The notes under the pieces are model-generated. The model saw nothing but the letters and a program-made list of their open reading frames with translations. It did no database searches and was not told the DNA's origin. A stretch of 64,000 bases of DNA from Pseudomonadota bacterium. Lineage in GTDB: Bacteria; Pseudomonadota; Gammaproteobacteria; Steroidobacterales; Steroidobacteraceae. Both the position numbers and the translations under genes were made by a program. Positions 7,400 to 17,359 of this stretch are shown here, one piece after another (the first letter of the stretch is position 1; each line of letters starts with the position of its first letter). The stretch lies in NCBI GenBank assembly GCA_016703895.1, contig JADJBE010000007.1, positions 1-64,000 of the forward strand, in the 5' to 3' direction.

Positions 7400-9995
7400 T
7401 CAATTGAGCCGAAACCTCTCAAGGCACTCCCGGCTGAACCTGAACCTGCGGAGCAATTCGCTCTCGAACTTCCTGTGGTAAATGGGCAAGCCGATTCCCT
7501 GCTCCACTTCAAGCGTAAGACAAAGTGCGAATCGAATCTTTGCCGTTAGATCACCGGCATCCGCTGCACAATTCACTTTGCATTCGATGTTCGTGCCGTC
7601 CAAATATGCAAGCGCATCCTCGCCTTCAAGAACCTCATGCTGCAGGGTGCCTCGTTGTGCGGCCTTGTCATAGACGCTGTTAGTACGCTTCACGGCCAAC
7701 TCAGTCTGCGGCGGAGTCAGCCATAACTTGGCTCGGCGATAAGTTCGGTGCGCAGGATTGACAGGCGAGAACCACGCAAGCGTGACGGTGAGGCGACGAA
7801 AGACTGCCTTACCCGCAAGGCTGGGGGGAAGCGGCACGGCAAACACCAACGCCTCATCTGCAGTCACCTGACCTGTTCCGATAAGTGTTGCGCGCTCTGC
7901 GGTACATTGAACCACCCGTAGGACATCAACAGGCCCATAACCGATCCAGCGCGCAACGAGCTCTTTTTGCTGGCGCCAGTCAATCACGTCAGGGCGTCTA
8001 GCAAGAATCTCGGTGGCCAGCGGTCCCCCAACTCGCGCCGTGCGCTAAGAGCGCTTTAAGCAGCGCTCCATCGTGACTCGTCGGCAAAGTCGCCGGCTTC
8101 TGCGCGCGAAGATCTTGCAGGACTTCAAAGGCAGTGGCCGCCGCCCGACTGGCAAGCGCCGCCGCGTTGCTCGTCCCTCGGCTGTACGCCGTAAGGTTCT
8201 GTGGCTCGCCGGGGAGCGGTGGATACGCCACTTTGTGGCCGGGCGCCGCCTTGGCGGTAACTAGTTCCAAGACGGTTTCTGCTTGGCTGCCGCCGATGAT
8301 CCTCCCTCGCAGCAGCGCGCGACCACCAGGCATGAGCACGTCTGGCTTGATCGCACGGCGAAATCCATGACCAACCCTAGAAATCGGGCTTGGCGATTTC
8401 TTGTCAAAGAGATCGAATCGGTCAGCCACGACCGGGGCCGTCGACTGGTCGGAGCTACTCGCGCCGACCGTCAACGCGTTCATCGACTCCGCGGGCGACA
8501 AAAGACGCCGCTGGACACCATCAGCCAGCACCGCATCAAACGCCAAAGCCTTTCGCCCGCTAAGTCCATGCCGCCGATGGTTTCCTGGGCTGCTGCCAAA
8601 CGCAGGGGACGCCACGCTATTCCCTGCGCTTACAACAAACAGGACTCCGTATTTGAAGGACAGCCAGTCGAGGAGACGTGCCCAAGGTGACATGGCGCGA
8701 TCAAAGATTCGCGTCTCGTCGCCAATGGAGATATTGATTACGCGAACCGTCGGCGCAACCGGCCCGGCACCCGCTTCACCCTCACAGATGCGCTTGACCG
8801 ACCGATGCATCAAATCAATGAGCAGGACGTCGTCGGGAGTGTGCTCGACTCGTCGAGCATGATATGTGTCCGTTGGATCAGGACGCAGAACAGGGCGGAC
8901 ATAAATGGGCCGCGAAACCGCTGCAGCCGCCCCATCAAGCTCACCATGCAGGATCAACGACGCCATGGCTGTGCCGTGAACTCGATCCTTTGCTTCGTAC
9001 CCCGCCTCCCAACCGTCCGGGTCATCCACAATCAGGCGCCCTGCTAGGAGCGGATGGTTCTGCATGGGCAGGCCATCGAGCAACGCAACCACCGGAGAGC
9101 CTTCCCCAATCTCCACGGCGTCGACGACATGTGGCAACGAATCGCCGTCTTCGTGAACATCACCAATCGACTGCGCCTTGGGTCGGAAGTACATCACTCG
9201 GTCCGACAGCACAAGTTCAGGAATCTCCCCGCCAGTATCCCGATCAATGTCGCCGTTGGCAGTTCGACAAGCAGACCGTGATAGCCGATATCAGGAATCA
9301 GCGCACTGCTAACGATCCGACCATTCAGCGCAGCGATGCGAGTTGCGATCTCCGCCCGCGCAGCCTCGTTCTTCTGTGCGGAGTTGATGTACCAGGCCTC
9401 GATTTCAAAGCGAACGGCAGGAGCCTGCTCATCGATTCGGTCCTGCCAGTACGCTCGGATCGTTGCCAACGCGATCCTCGACACCCCACGGCCGGATATC
9501 CTTCAGCTGAGCAAAGACATGTTTGAAGGGAGCCAACCCGCGCGCGAAAGCAGCCGTTGGATCCGCTTGGTAGTGATTCCAGAGTGACAATAGTTCATCG
9601 AGCGCCTGTCGATTGGTCGCAAGCATGAACAACTGGCCCGAGAGCTTCTTGTCGGGTGACTTCTCGTCGAAGAAGTCCTCATCCGGTGGAATGCCTTCTT
9701 CATCCCCTTCGACGAGCCACTCAAGGCCAGGGACGCGACGTACGGCATTTGCAAAGTTGTCGACCGATCCAATCGCCTCAATTACGAGAACGAGTTCCGG
9801 ATTTTCTGTGGGAGCAATTTGCTGCAGCGTTAATCGTCGCGCATCGAACGCCTGATTGAGTGTCGCTAGTTTCGGACCTATGCGTTGTCGCTGGCGATCC
9901 AACGAAGGCCGATGCACAGGCGTACCGCCGCCATGACCCGCGTCGCGGTCGGCTTTGGTTGGCGTGGAAAACAGTAGCAGCGGGTGGTCCGGCAT
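7400..9995 (-). CDS. ietS: Subtilisin-like (S8) serine protease, IetS-type, broken by three frameshifts
   Basis: This is the protease half of an AAA-ATPase/subtilase pair. Four overlapping frames read as one protein of about 865 residues. The N-terminal domain runs from MPDHPLLLFSTPTKADRDAG (9995) to about 9480. A second piece lies at about 9215-9480, the catalytic domain at 7998-9212, and a C-terminal domain at 7400-7987. The catalytic triad is complete: Asp in VVALLDGLPM, His in RVHGTAMASL, Ser in YSRGTSNAAALASR. The oxyanion Asn lies in VVSAGNS. The order 5' ATPase then protease, 15 nt apart, matches ietAS of the Ti plasmid pTiC58, a plasmid-stability module later also listed among predicted defence systems. 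Breaks are near 9480, 9215 and 8030; all are one-base shifts with the catalytic residues kept, so assembly errors are plausible. Confidence 0.75.
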
Positions 9996-10010
9996 CCTTG
10001 TCGCTTATTC

Positions 10011-10981
10011 TTATTCGCGCGCCGCAAACCTACGCTGCCATTGCTTCAGCCTCTCCCCCACAATCCGTTTGACGTTCGAGTTTGGTAGCGCCAACACCTG
10101 TCGGCGTCGCACGTCCGCACAGAACTCTTCAAGTCGGAGAAGCTAGTCGCCTTGAGCTTCCCTGCAGGGCCTTTGGCGATTCCGAGCGGCTCCCCAGCGA
10201 CACGGAAACCTCTCAAACCAGGCTTCCTTCTGGGAAACCGTAGGCGCTAGGAGCATCAGCCTCAATTGGAATCGTCGCCAGACGGCACGATCAAGCAGCT
10301 CGGCGTGGTTGGTTGCTGTTACGAAGACAACATGGCCAAGGAGAAGCGGTCAATCTGCAATAGCAGGGAGCTAACTACCCGCTTGATCTCGCCAGTCTCG
10401 TGCGTATCTCCGCGCTCCTTTCCGAGCGTATCGAACTCATCGAAGAAGAGGACGCATTGGTGAGTTCGAACGAAGTCGAAAAGTTTCTTAAGACGGCTAC
10501 TGGTCTCCCCGAGAAAGCTGCCGATGACGGCCTCATATCGAACAACAAACAGGGGCGAAAGAAGCTCCGCTGCTAACGCCGCGGCAACGGACGTCTTCCC
10601 GTTCCCAGGAGGACCCGAAAGTAGTACCCGATGGCGAGGCTCAATGCCATAGGAACGAAGCAGGTCCTTCCGTTGCTGCTCCTCGACCAGCTCTCGGCAC
10701 GCAGCCCGTGTCGCATCGTCAAGGAGAAGAGACTCGAGATTTCGTCGAGGCTCTACTTCGTAGAGCAGGCCACCGTGACCACCATCGAACGCGCGCGGAA
10801 CGTCCGCGGGCTTTGCACGCGCAGCCGGAGCCCGCAGATTCTCCTCTAGCTTGCTAGCCAGTTGATGGTGCTGCTTGGCGCGCTCATCCGCCGCCATTGC
10901 CTCGACGGTCGTGCGGAATAGCTGCTGGTCGCCCTGGCTTCCGGCTTTGACTAGGCTAACTAATAGATCAGCTCGCGACAT
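10011..10981 (-). CDS. ietA: AAA+ ATPase, IetA-type, partner of the subtilase, frameshifted
   Basis: This AAA+ ATPase is encoded just upstream of the S8 protease. Walker A is SGPPGNGKTS and Walker B is VLFFDEFDTL, with sensor-like VFVTATNHAELLDRAVWRRF further on. The first 210 residues are in one frame. The rest (QLRLMLLAPTVSQKEAWFER, later RQVLALPNSNVKRIVGERLK, ending RRFAARE) lies in other frames after one-base shifts near 10360, 10205 and 10130. Reassembled, it would be about 323 residues. In pTiC58 the ATPase acts as antidote to the protease; the same relation is inferred here. It may stabilise the element or act in defence. Confidence 0.75.
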
Positions 10982-11225
10982 ACGTTCTACCTAGGCAGCG
11001 ACATGCCGAAATACTAGCAGCTCGGAGTGGCAAACTCGCACTCTGGCACAGGGAGAAAAACATAGCTCTGGTCAAGGATAACACGCGGATTTTAAAGGCG
11101 ATTGCACCGGACGACGGGGTTGGACGCCCCGCCGCGGCGCAAGTGGTTCGCTGCTGAATTCCGCCCGTCGAGGGAGGCCAATCCAGCGCGCAAAGTACAT
11201 CATACCGTCGTGCCTGCCCGAGGAC

Positions 11226-12482
11226 CTAGGTAAGCGCCTGCGACGCAAGCACCTTCATCGACGACGGCAGCAGAACCGGCGTACGCGTCTTGCCCACCAC
11301 CCACGCATCGATCATGTCGGCCCATTCCTGCAGCATGTGGCGCCGCTGCTCTGCGTACTGCGCCCGATTGTACGTGCCGCGCGAAGACTCATTCCGCTCG
11401 TGCGCGAGCGCCTTCTCGATCCAGTCTCGGTTAAATCCCATCTCGTTGAGGATCGTCGAGCCTGTCCGGCGGAGATCGTGAACGGTGAACATCTCTAGCG
11501 GCAGTTTCTCCGCCTTGGCCTTCTCGGCGATCTGGGTCGTGACGCGGTTGAGCGTGCTCTCCGCGATATGAACTTCCGAGTCGTAGCGCGATGGAAAGAC
11601 GTACGGGGAACTGCCGGCCATGAGCTTCAGCGCCGTGAAGATTTCCAGCGCCTGGCGCGACAGATAGATGCTGTGCGGCCGCCGGGCCTTCATGCGCTCC
11701 TTGGGAATCGTCCAGATGCCCTTGTCGAAGTCGATCTCGGTCCACGTCGCCTTGGCCAGCTCGCTCTTGCGCACGAGGGTTAGCAGGATCATTCGCAGCG
11801 CCAGACGGTGGATGTGGGCGAACGACACCTTGTCGATCAGCGTGAAGGCGATGCGGATCTCGTCCGGGGAAAGTGCCCGCTCCCGCGGCTTGAACACGGC
11901 GATGGAAGTTGGTGCGACCTCGCTGGCCGGGTTCGGAACTTTGTGCCCGTGCAGGTTCGCGAAGTTGTAGATGCCCTTCACGATGTCCCGGACATGGATG
12001 GCGGTCGCGGGCGACCCGCGGTCCTTGATCTTCAGACACAGGGTGCGAACGTCATCGGACGACACTTCCGGCAGCCGGCGGTTCGAGAGCTCGGGCTCGA
12101 CCTCGCGGCGGTAGATGCCCCGGCGCATCGTGCGGGTGCTCTCAGCCATTGGACCCTCGTCGAGCCACTTGGTCGCGAACTGCCCCAAGGTCTCGGCCGC
12201 CGCCAGCTGGCGCTTCTCCCGCTGCTTCACCCGGGCCGGCGAATGCCCCTGGGCGAGCGTGTTCCGGGCGGCAATGCATTTCTCCCGGGCGGCGGACAGG
12301 GAGAGCCCGGCCGGGCCATAGCGACCCAGGGTGAGGGTCTCGCGCCGGTTGCTGATCCGGTAGTCGAACCGGAACGTGATCGTCCCGGCGGTCGAGACCG
12401 TCACGTACATCCCGTCCCGGTCCGTCACTTTGTACGGCTTTTCCGCGGGTTTCAGCTTCTTCAGGGAGATGTCGGTAAGCAT
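11226..12482 (-). CDS. int: P4-type tyrosine integrase of the guaA-associated element
   Basis: This is a site-specific recombinase of 418 residues that should integrate and excise the element. The N-terminal DUF4102-type arm-binding domain (LTDISLKKLKPAEKPYKVTD, then TLGRYGPAGLSLSAAREK) precedes a core-binding and a catalytic domain. The catalytic Arg is in TLVRKSELAK, the HxxR box is VHDLRRTGS (His335, Arg338), followed by ALAHERN (His361) and the nucleophile Tyr371 in RGTYNRAQY. The gene is intact. It is transcribed away from the guaA 3' end, and its 315-bp upstream region holds four copies of an 11-bp repeat. Tyrosine integrases of genomic islands often target the guaA 3' end, which fits this position. 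Confidence 0.93.
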   Translation of the reverse strand: MLTDISLKKLKPAEKPYKVTDRDGMYVTVSTAGTITFRFDYRISNRRETLTLGRYGPAGLSLSAAREKCIAARNTLAQGHSPARVKQREKRQLAAAETLGQFATKWLDEGPMAESTRTMRRGIYRREVEPELSNRRLPEVSSDDVRTLCLKIKDRGSPATAIHVRDIVKGIYNFANLHGHKVPNPASEVAPTSIAVFKPRERALSPDEIRIAFTLIDKVSFAHIHRLALRMILLTLVRKSELAKATWTEIDFDKGIWTIPKERMKARRPHSIYLSRQALEIFTALKLMAGSSPYVFPSRYDSEVHIAESTLNRVTTQIAEKAKAEKLPLEMFTVHDLRRTGSTILNEMGFNRDWIEKALAHERNESSRGTYNRAQYAEQRRHMLQEWADMIDAWVVGKTRTPVLLPSSMKVLASQALT

Positions 12483-12511
12483 GGCGGGCCCCCGTTCTGG
12501 CGTGGCCCGAA

Positions 12512-12682
12512 TTTTACCGTCAAAAACCTTTAAACCTCAAATCAGGAGGCATAAATCGCGGGTTTCTGCCATTTTTCCCAGGAAACTGCCGTATTTCTCT
12601 GCTCCCCTGGCGTCAATCCTGTGACGGTAAAAATGGACCTCTTCGGAACAGCCAAAAACTTTTACCGTCACTTTTACCGTCA
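12512..12682. repeat. Four copies of TTTTACCGTCA between integrase and guaA
   Basis: TTTTACCGTCA occurs at 12512-12522, 12660-12670 and 12672-12682, and inverted (TGACGGTAAAA) at 12622-12632. The two right-most copies are separated by a single base. Exact 11-bp repeats flanking an attachment region are typical of integrase arm-type or excisionase sites; that assignment is inferred. Confidence 0.7.
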
Positions 12683-12785
12683 AAGTGCGCCGCTTGGAGC
12701 GGATAGATGCCGATAGATCCGGAGAGGTTAGTTATTATTTATCAGTGACTTGGATATGTATTTCGCAGGGTGCCGATAGACCGCG

Positions 12786-12815
12786 AAAGGCTCCAAATCA
12801 CTCCCACTCAATCGT
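12786..12815. other. Putative attachment site at the guaA 3' end
   Basis: The element ends at or close to the guaA stop codon (12798-12800). The last codons of guaA (ATTGAGTGGGAGTGA on the minus strand) are a known integration target for guaA-specific genomic islands. The second copy of the site is not in the window, so the core cannot be delimited. Confidence 0.45.
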
Positions 12816-14399
12816 CGCCGGTGGCTTGCCTGAAACGTCATATACCACACGCGACACACCGTCGATCTCGTTGACGATGCGCCGCGAGACGAGGTCGAGA
12901 AAATCGTAGGGGAGTCGGGCCCAGTGCGCCGTCATGAAGTCCACAGTCTCGACGGCGCGCAACGCGATCACGTAGTCATAGCGCCGCCCGTCGCCCATGA
13001 CACCGACCGACTTCACCGGCAAAAAGACGGCGAACGCCTGACTGGTCTTGTCATACAGATCATGGCGCCGCAGCTCTTCGATGAATATCGCGTCAGCACG
13101 GCGTAACAACTCCGCATACGGCTTGCAAACTTCACCGAGTATGCGCACGCCGAGACCAGGTCCTGGGAACGGATGCCGGTAGACCATCTCGCGCGGCAGA
13201 CCGAGTTCGACGCCAAGCTTACGAACCTCGTCCTTGAATAACTCGCGCAGCGGCTCGACTAACTTCATGCGCATGTTAGGCGGCAGGCCGCCAACGTTGT
13301 GATGGGACTTGATGACGTGAGCCTTGCCGGTCTTGCTACCAGCGGACTCGATCACGTCGGGATAAATCGTGCCCTGCGCCAGATAGTCAATACCCTGGAG
13401 TTTGCCGGCCTCCTCGTCAAACACCTCGACAAACAAGCGGCCGATGATCTTGCGCTTCTGCTCGGGGTCGGACACGCCCGCGAGCGCCGCGAGGCAACGC
13501 TCCTCGGCAGCGACGCGGATTACGCGCACGCCAAGATTCGCGGCAAACGTCTGCATCACCTGGTCGCCCTCGCCGAGGCGGAGCAAGCCGTGGTCGACGA
13601 ACACACAGACGAGCTGATCACCGATGGCCTGATGCAGCAGCGCCGCAACCACTGACGAGTCAACACCACCGGACAGGCCTAACAAGACGCGGCCGGTGCC
13701 GACCTGCTCGCGCACACGGGCGATCGCATCGTCAATAATCCTGCCGGTACTCCACAGGGGGGCGCAACCGCAAATCTCGCGCACGAACCGCTCGAGCAGC
13801 CGCGCGCCTTGCAGTGTATGGGTTACCTCTGGATGGAATTGCACCGCGTAAAAATGCCGCGCTTCGTCGGCGATCGCTGCAAGCGGTGCGTTGGCACTGG
13901 CGCCTACTGCGATAAAGCCCTGCGGCAGACGAGTGACCCGGTCACCATGGCTCATCCACACGTCGAGCACGGCGCGACCCGCCGCATCGCGACGATCTGC
14001 CAGCCCCTCAAACAACCGGCATGCGCCCTGCAGCGACACCTCGGCGTACCCGAACTCGCGGTGATCAGCTGGCTCCACCTGCCCACCTAACTGCCGCGCC
14101 ACGGTCTGCATGCCATAGCAGATGCCGAGCACGGGGACGCCGAGCGCAAACACCGCATCGGGTGCGCGTGGCGGCGTCGCAGCATTGACCGACTCGGGGC
14201 CGCCAGACAATACAATGCCGCGCGGCTTGAACGCCTGCACGTCGGCGTCTGCAACATCCCACGGATAGATTTCGCAATAGACGCCACTCTCGCGAATGCG
14301 ACGGGCGATGAGCTGGGTGTACTGCGCGCCGAAATCGAGGATCAGGATACGGTCGGCATGGATGTCAGCTGGCGGCGCTGCGGCTGTGGCGGCACTCAT
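12798..14399 (-). CDS. guaA: GMP synthase (glutamine-hydrolysing)
   Basis: This enzyme converts XMP to GMP using ATP and glutamine, the last step of guanine nucleotide synthesis. It has 533 residues, the usual length. The N-terminal class I glutaminase has its catalytic Cys in VLGICYGMQT and His/Glu in VQFHPEVTHT. The ATP pyrophosphatase domain carries the PP-loop LLGLSGGVDSS. The C-terminal dimerisation domain ends ISRVVYDVSGKPPATIEWE-like. It overlaps guaB by 4 nt (ATGA), so the pair is an operon guaB-guaA. The 3' end is kept intact although a mobile element is inserted next to it, as expected if the attachment site restores the terminal codons. Confidence 0.98.
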   Translation of the reverse strand: MSAATAAAPPADIHADRILILDFGAQYTQLIARRIRESGVYCEIYPWDVADADVQAFKPRGIVLSGGPESVNAATPPRAPDAVFALGVPVLGICYGMQTVARQLGGQVEPADHREFGYAEVSLQGACRLFEGLADRRDAAGRAVLDVWMSHGDRVTRLPQGFIAVGASANAPLAAIADEARHFYAVQFHPEVTHTLQGARLLERFVREICGCAPLWSTGRIIDDAIARVREQVGTGRVLLGLSGGVDSSVVAALLHQAIGDQLVCVFVDHGLLRLGEGDQVMQTFAANLGVRVIRVAAEERCLAALAGVSDPEQKRKIIGRLFVEVFDEEAGKLQGIDYLAQGTIYPDVIESAGSKTGKAHVIKSHHNVGGLPPNMRMKLVEPLRELFKDEVRKLGVELGLPREMVYRHPFPGPGLGVRILGEVCKPYAELLRRADAIFIEELRRHDLYDKTSQAFAVFLPVKSVGVMGDGRRYDYVIALRAVETVDFMTAHWARLPYDFLDLVSRRIVNEIDGVSRVVYDVSGKPPATIEWE

Positions 14400-15859
14400 G
14401 AGACGCGGTAGTTAGGCGCTTCCTTGGTGATCGCCACATCATGCACATGACTCTCGCGCATACCGGCGGTGGTCACTCGCACGAACTGCGGCCGCTTGCG
14501 CATCTGCTCGATGTCGTTGCTGCCGGTATAGCCCATTGCGGCGCGCAAGCCGCCGGCTAACTGATGCAGGATCGACACGAGGCTACCCTTGTACGGCACG
14601 CGGCCTTCGACGCCTTCGGGAACCAGCTTCTCCAGCTCGGTGGCCGCATCCTGAAAATACCGGTCAGCGGAGCCGTGTCGCTCACCCATCGCGCCGAGCG
14701 AGCCCATGCCGCGGTAAGCCTTGTAAGAGGCGCCCTGATAGAGCTCGACTTTGCCCGGCGACTCTTCCGTACCGGCAAACATGCTGCCAATCATGACCGC
14801 GTTTGCGCCGGCAACAATGGCTTTGGCGAGATCGCCGGAGAAACGAATGCCACCGTCAGCAATGACCGGGATTTCATCGCGCAGCGCCTCGGCGACATTC
14901 GCGACGGCCGATATTTGCGGCACGCCGACACCGGCAACAATACGCGTTGTGCAGATGGACCCTGGCCCAATGCCCACCTTGACGGCGTCAGCACCCGCGT
15001 TCAATAGATCGCGCGCAGCGTCCGCGGTGGCGATATTGCCGCCGATCACCTGCAAGTCCGAGTACTTCTTCTTGATGCGAGCAACCGTTTCGAGCACACC
15101 GCGCGAGTGGCCATGCGCCGTATCGACGACGACGACATCGACGCCGGCATCATAAAGCGCCGCCACTCGATCCAGCGTGTCGGGTGTGGTGCCGACCGCA
15201 GCGCCGACGCGCAGACGGCCCGTCGGGTCTTTGCAAGCGCGCGGAAATTCCTTGGCTTTCTGGAAGTCCTTTACGGTGATCAAACCCATGAGCTCCATCG
15301 CGTCGCTGACGACTAACACCTTCTCGATACGATGCTTGTGCAGAAGCAGCAGCACCTCTTCCTTGGGCGCGTTCTCACGCACCGTGACCAAGCGCTCCTT
15401 GGGAGTCATGACAGTTGAGACGGGCGCATCGAGCTGTTCTTCGAAGCGTAGATCACGGTGGGTCACGATGCCCATGACCTGCCTGCCCTGCACCACCGGC
15501 ACGCCAGAGATGCCGTGCGCGCGGGTCAGATCGAGCACCTGGCGGATGGTCGTCTCGGGCGGCACGGTGATCGGATCTTTGATCACACCGCTCTCGAATT
15601 TCTTCACGCGCGCCACTTCGCGCGCTTGGCCTTCGATGGTGAGGCTCTTGTGGACGATACCGATACCGCCTTCCTGCGCGATCGTGATGGCGAGGCGCGC
15701 CTCGGTCACGGTATCCATCGCCGCGGAGACAATCGGCAGGCTGAGGCTGATACCGCGCGTAAGACGCGTGGTGAGATCCACCTCGCGCGGCAGCACCTCG
15801 GAGTACGCCGGGACGAGGAGAACATCGTCGAAGGTCAGTGCTTCTTCGAGAATACGCAT
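14396..15859 (-). CDS. guaB: IMP dehydrogenase
   Basis: This enzyme oxidises IMP to XMP with NAD, the rate-limiting step to GMP. I start it at the ATG at 15859 (MRILEEALTFDDVLLVPAYS). This gives 487 residues, the normal bacterial length; an open frame upstream adds about 160 residues of no family character. Two CBS domains (about residues 95-200) include GIVTHRDLRFEE and GLITVKDFQKAKEFP. The catalytic loop is GIGPGSICTTRIV with the active-site Cys. The phosphate loop ADGGIRFSGD and the flap region are present. It overlaps guaA and diverges from xseA across about 100 bp. Confidence 0.97.
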   Translation of the reverse strand: MRILEEALTFDDVLLVPAYSEVLPREVDLTTRLTRGISLSLPIVSAAMDTVTEARLAITIAQEGGIGIVHKSLTIEGQAREVARVKKFESGVIKDPITVPPETTIRQVLDLTRAHGISGVPVVQGRQVMGIVTHRDLRFEEQLDAPVSTVMTPKERLVTVRENAPKEEVLLLLHKHRIEKVLVVSDAMELMGLITVKDFQKAKEFPRACKDPTGRLRVGAAVGTTPDTLDRVAALYDAGVDVVVVDTAHGHSRGVLETVARIKKKYSDLQVIGGNIATADAARDLLNAGADAVKVGIGPGSICTTRIVAGVGVPQISAVANVAEALRDEIPVIADGGIRFSGDLAKAIVAGANAVMIGSMFAGTEESPGKVELYQGASYKAYRGMGSLGAMGERHGSADRYFQDAATELEKLVPEGVEGRVPYKGSLVSILHQLAGGLRAAMGYTGSNDIEQMRKRPQFVRVTTAGMRESHVHDVAITKEAPNYRVS

Positions 15860-15958
15860 GCGGCAACGGGGGTGGCTGACGGTGCGAGATTGTACGGTCC
15901 TGGCCGGCGGCGGTAAACCTTGGCGCCCGGCGTTGTCCACTCGCGATACACTAATACC

Positions 15959-17359
15959 ATGAGTTTCTCCGTGCGCACGCCGCCCTCGCGCAGCGCTCCT
16001 GCCAATCAGCCGTCCGCGCGCGACATTTACTCCGTCGCCCGCCTCAATCGCGAAGTACGGTTGCTGCTCGAGTCCGGCATGCCCGTCATCTGGATCGAAG
16101 CGGAGCTGTCGAACCTCGCAGTCCCTGCCTCCGGCCATTGGTATTTCTCGCTCAAAGACGGGGCGGCACAGGTGCGCTGCGCCATGTGGAAGACCCGTAG
16201 CGCCGGCGTCAGGTTCAAACCCCGCGATGGCATGCAGGTGCTCGCGCGGGCTCGCGTGGGGCTGTACGAGCCGCGCGGCGAGTTTCAGCTCGTTGTTGAA
16301 CACCTGGAAGAAGCGGGGCTGGGCGCGCTCAAGCGGGAGTTCGAACAACTGAAAGCCAAGCTCGCCGGCGAGGGCTTGTTCGATGCCGACCGCAAACGCC
16401 CGCTACCCCAGATCCCGCGGCGCATCGGGGTCGTGACCTCCCCATCCGGTGCCGCTATCCGTGACATCCTGCACGTCCTGGCGCGACGGTTTGCCGCCGT
16501 GCCAGTGATCATCTATCCGACCGCAGTTCAAGGCGCGGCGGCAACGACCGAGATCGTCGCGGCGATCGAGACTGCCGTGGCACGCGCGGAATGCGACGTG
16601 CTGATTGTGGCGCGCGGCGGCGGCTCGCTCGAAGATCTTTGGTGTTTCAACGACGAACGCGTCGCGCGTGCCATTGCCGCCTGCCCCATACCGGTAGTTA
16701 GTGGTGTTGGTCACGAGGTCGACGTGACGATCGCCGACTTCGTGGCGGACGTGCGCGCGCCAACCCCCTCAGCCGCAGCGCAGTTGGTCGTCCCGGACGG
16801 GCGTGCCTGGCTCACATCGCTTGCTCAAACGAAACAGCAGCTGCTGCGCGCCGTGCAGCGCGCGTTGCGCCAGCAAACCGATCGGCTGCGTAATCTCGAG
16901 CGACGACTGGCAATTTCACACCCCGGCGCGCGCCTGGCACAGCACGCACAGCGCCTCGACGATCTCGAATCAAGATTGATTGCCGCGCAGCGCAGCGTGT
17001 CGCTGCAGGCCCGGAATCGCTTGTCACAACTCACGGCGCGCTTTGCGGCTAACAATCCCGTCCATCGGATCGCAGCGATCGAGTCGCGTCGCGCGGCGCT
17101 CGAGCAGCGCCTGGTGCATGCCACGCGCACGCGAGTGGTGTCGCTGGGTCAACGGCTGTCGCTCGCGATGCGCAGCCTCAACGCTGTCAGTCCACTTGCG
17201 ACCTTGGACCGTGGCTACGCGATCATCACCTACGGCGAGCAACAACAGATTCTGCTGGATGCGGCCGCGGTTGCGAGCGGTGCTACGATCCAGGCACGAC
17301 TGGCGCGCGGCACGGTCACTGCCACGGTGACTGCCAAGACAAAAGGTACGCGACGTTGA
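15959..17359 (+). CDS. xseA: Exodeoxyribonuclease VII large subunit
   Basis: This is the large subunit of the single-strand-specific exonuclease ExoVII. The ATG at 15959 (MSFSVRTPPSRSA) gives 466 residues; a TTG 39 nt upstream is less likely. The N-terminal OB-fold runs from YSVARLNREVRLLLE to GHWYFSLKDGAAQVRCAMW. The nuclease domain has IGVVTSPSGAAIRDI, LIVARGGGSLEDLW and SGVGHEVDVTIADFVADVRA. A long helical, Arg/Gln-rich coiled-coil region (about 290-400) is normal for the family. It diverges from guaB. Its TGA stop overlaps the TTG start of the M23 peptidase gene. Confidence 0.96.
   Translation: MSFSVRTPPSRSAPANQPSARDIYSVARLNREVRLLLESGMPVIWIEAELSNLAVPASGHWYFSLKDGAAQVRCAMWKTRSAGVRFKPRDGMQVLARARVGLYEPRGEFQLVVEHLEEAGLGALKREFEQLKAKLAGEGLFDADRKRPLPQIPRRIGVVTSPSGAAIRDILHVLARRFAAVPVIIYPTAVQGAAATTEIVAAIETAVARAECDVLIVARGGGSLEDLWCFNDERVARAIAACPIPVVSGVGHEVDVTIADFVADVRAPTPSAAAQLVVPDGRAWLTSLAQTKQQLLRAVQRALRQQTDRLRNLERRLAISHPGARLAQHAQRLDDLESRLIAAQRSVSLQARNRLSQLTARFAANNPVHRIAAIESRRAALEQRLVHATRTRVVSLGQRLSLAMRSLNAVSPLATLDRGYAIITYGEQQQILLDAAAVASGATIQARLARGTVTATVTAKTKGTRR

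Noticed and set aside
7400..10981. Calling the ATPase/protease module decayed because of its six frameshifts
   Set aside because: Housekeeping genes in the same window carry the same kind of one-base breaks and all catalytic residues are conserved, so decay cannot be inferred.
15860..16348. Open frame extending guaB upstream by about 160 residues
   Set aside because: The extension lacks family character and overlaps xseA on the other strand; the internal ATG at 15859 gives the normal length.
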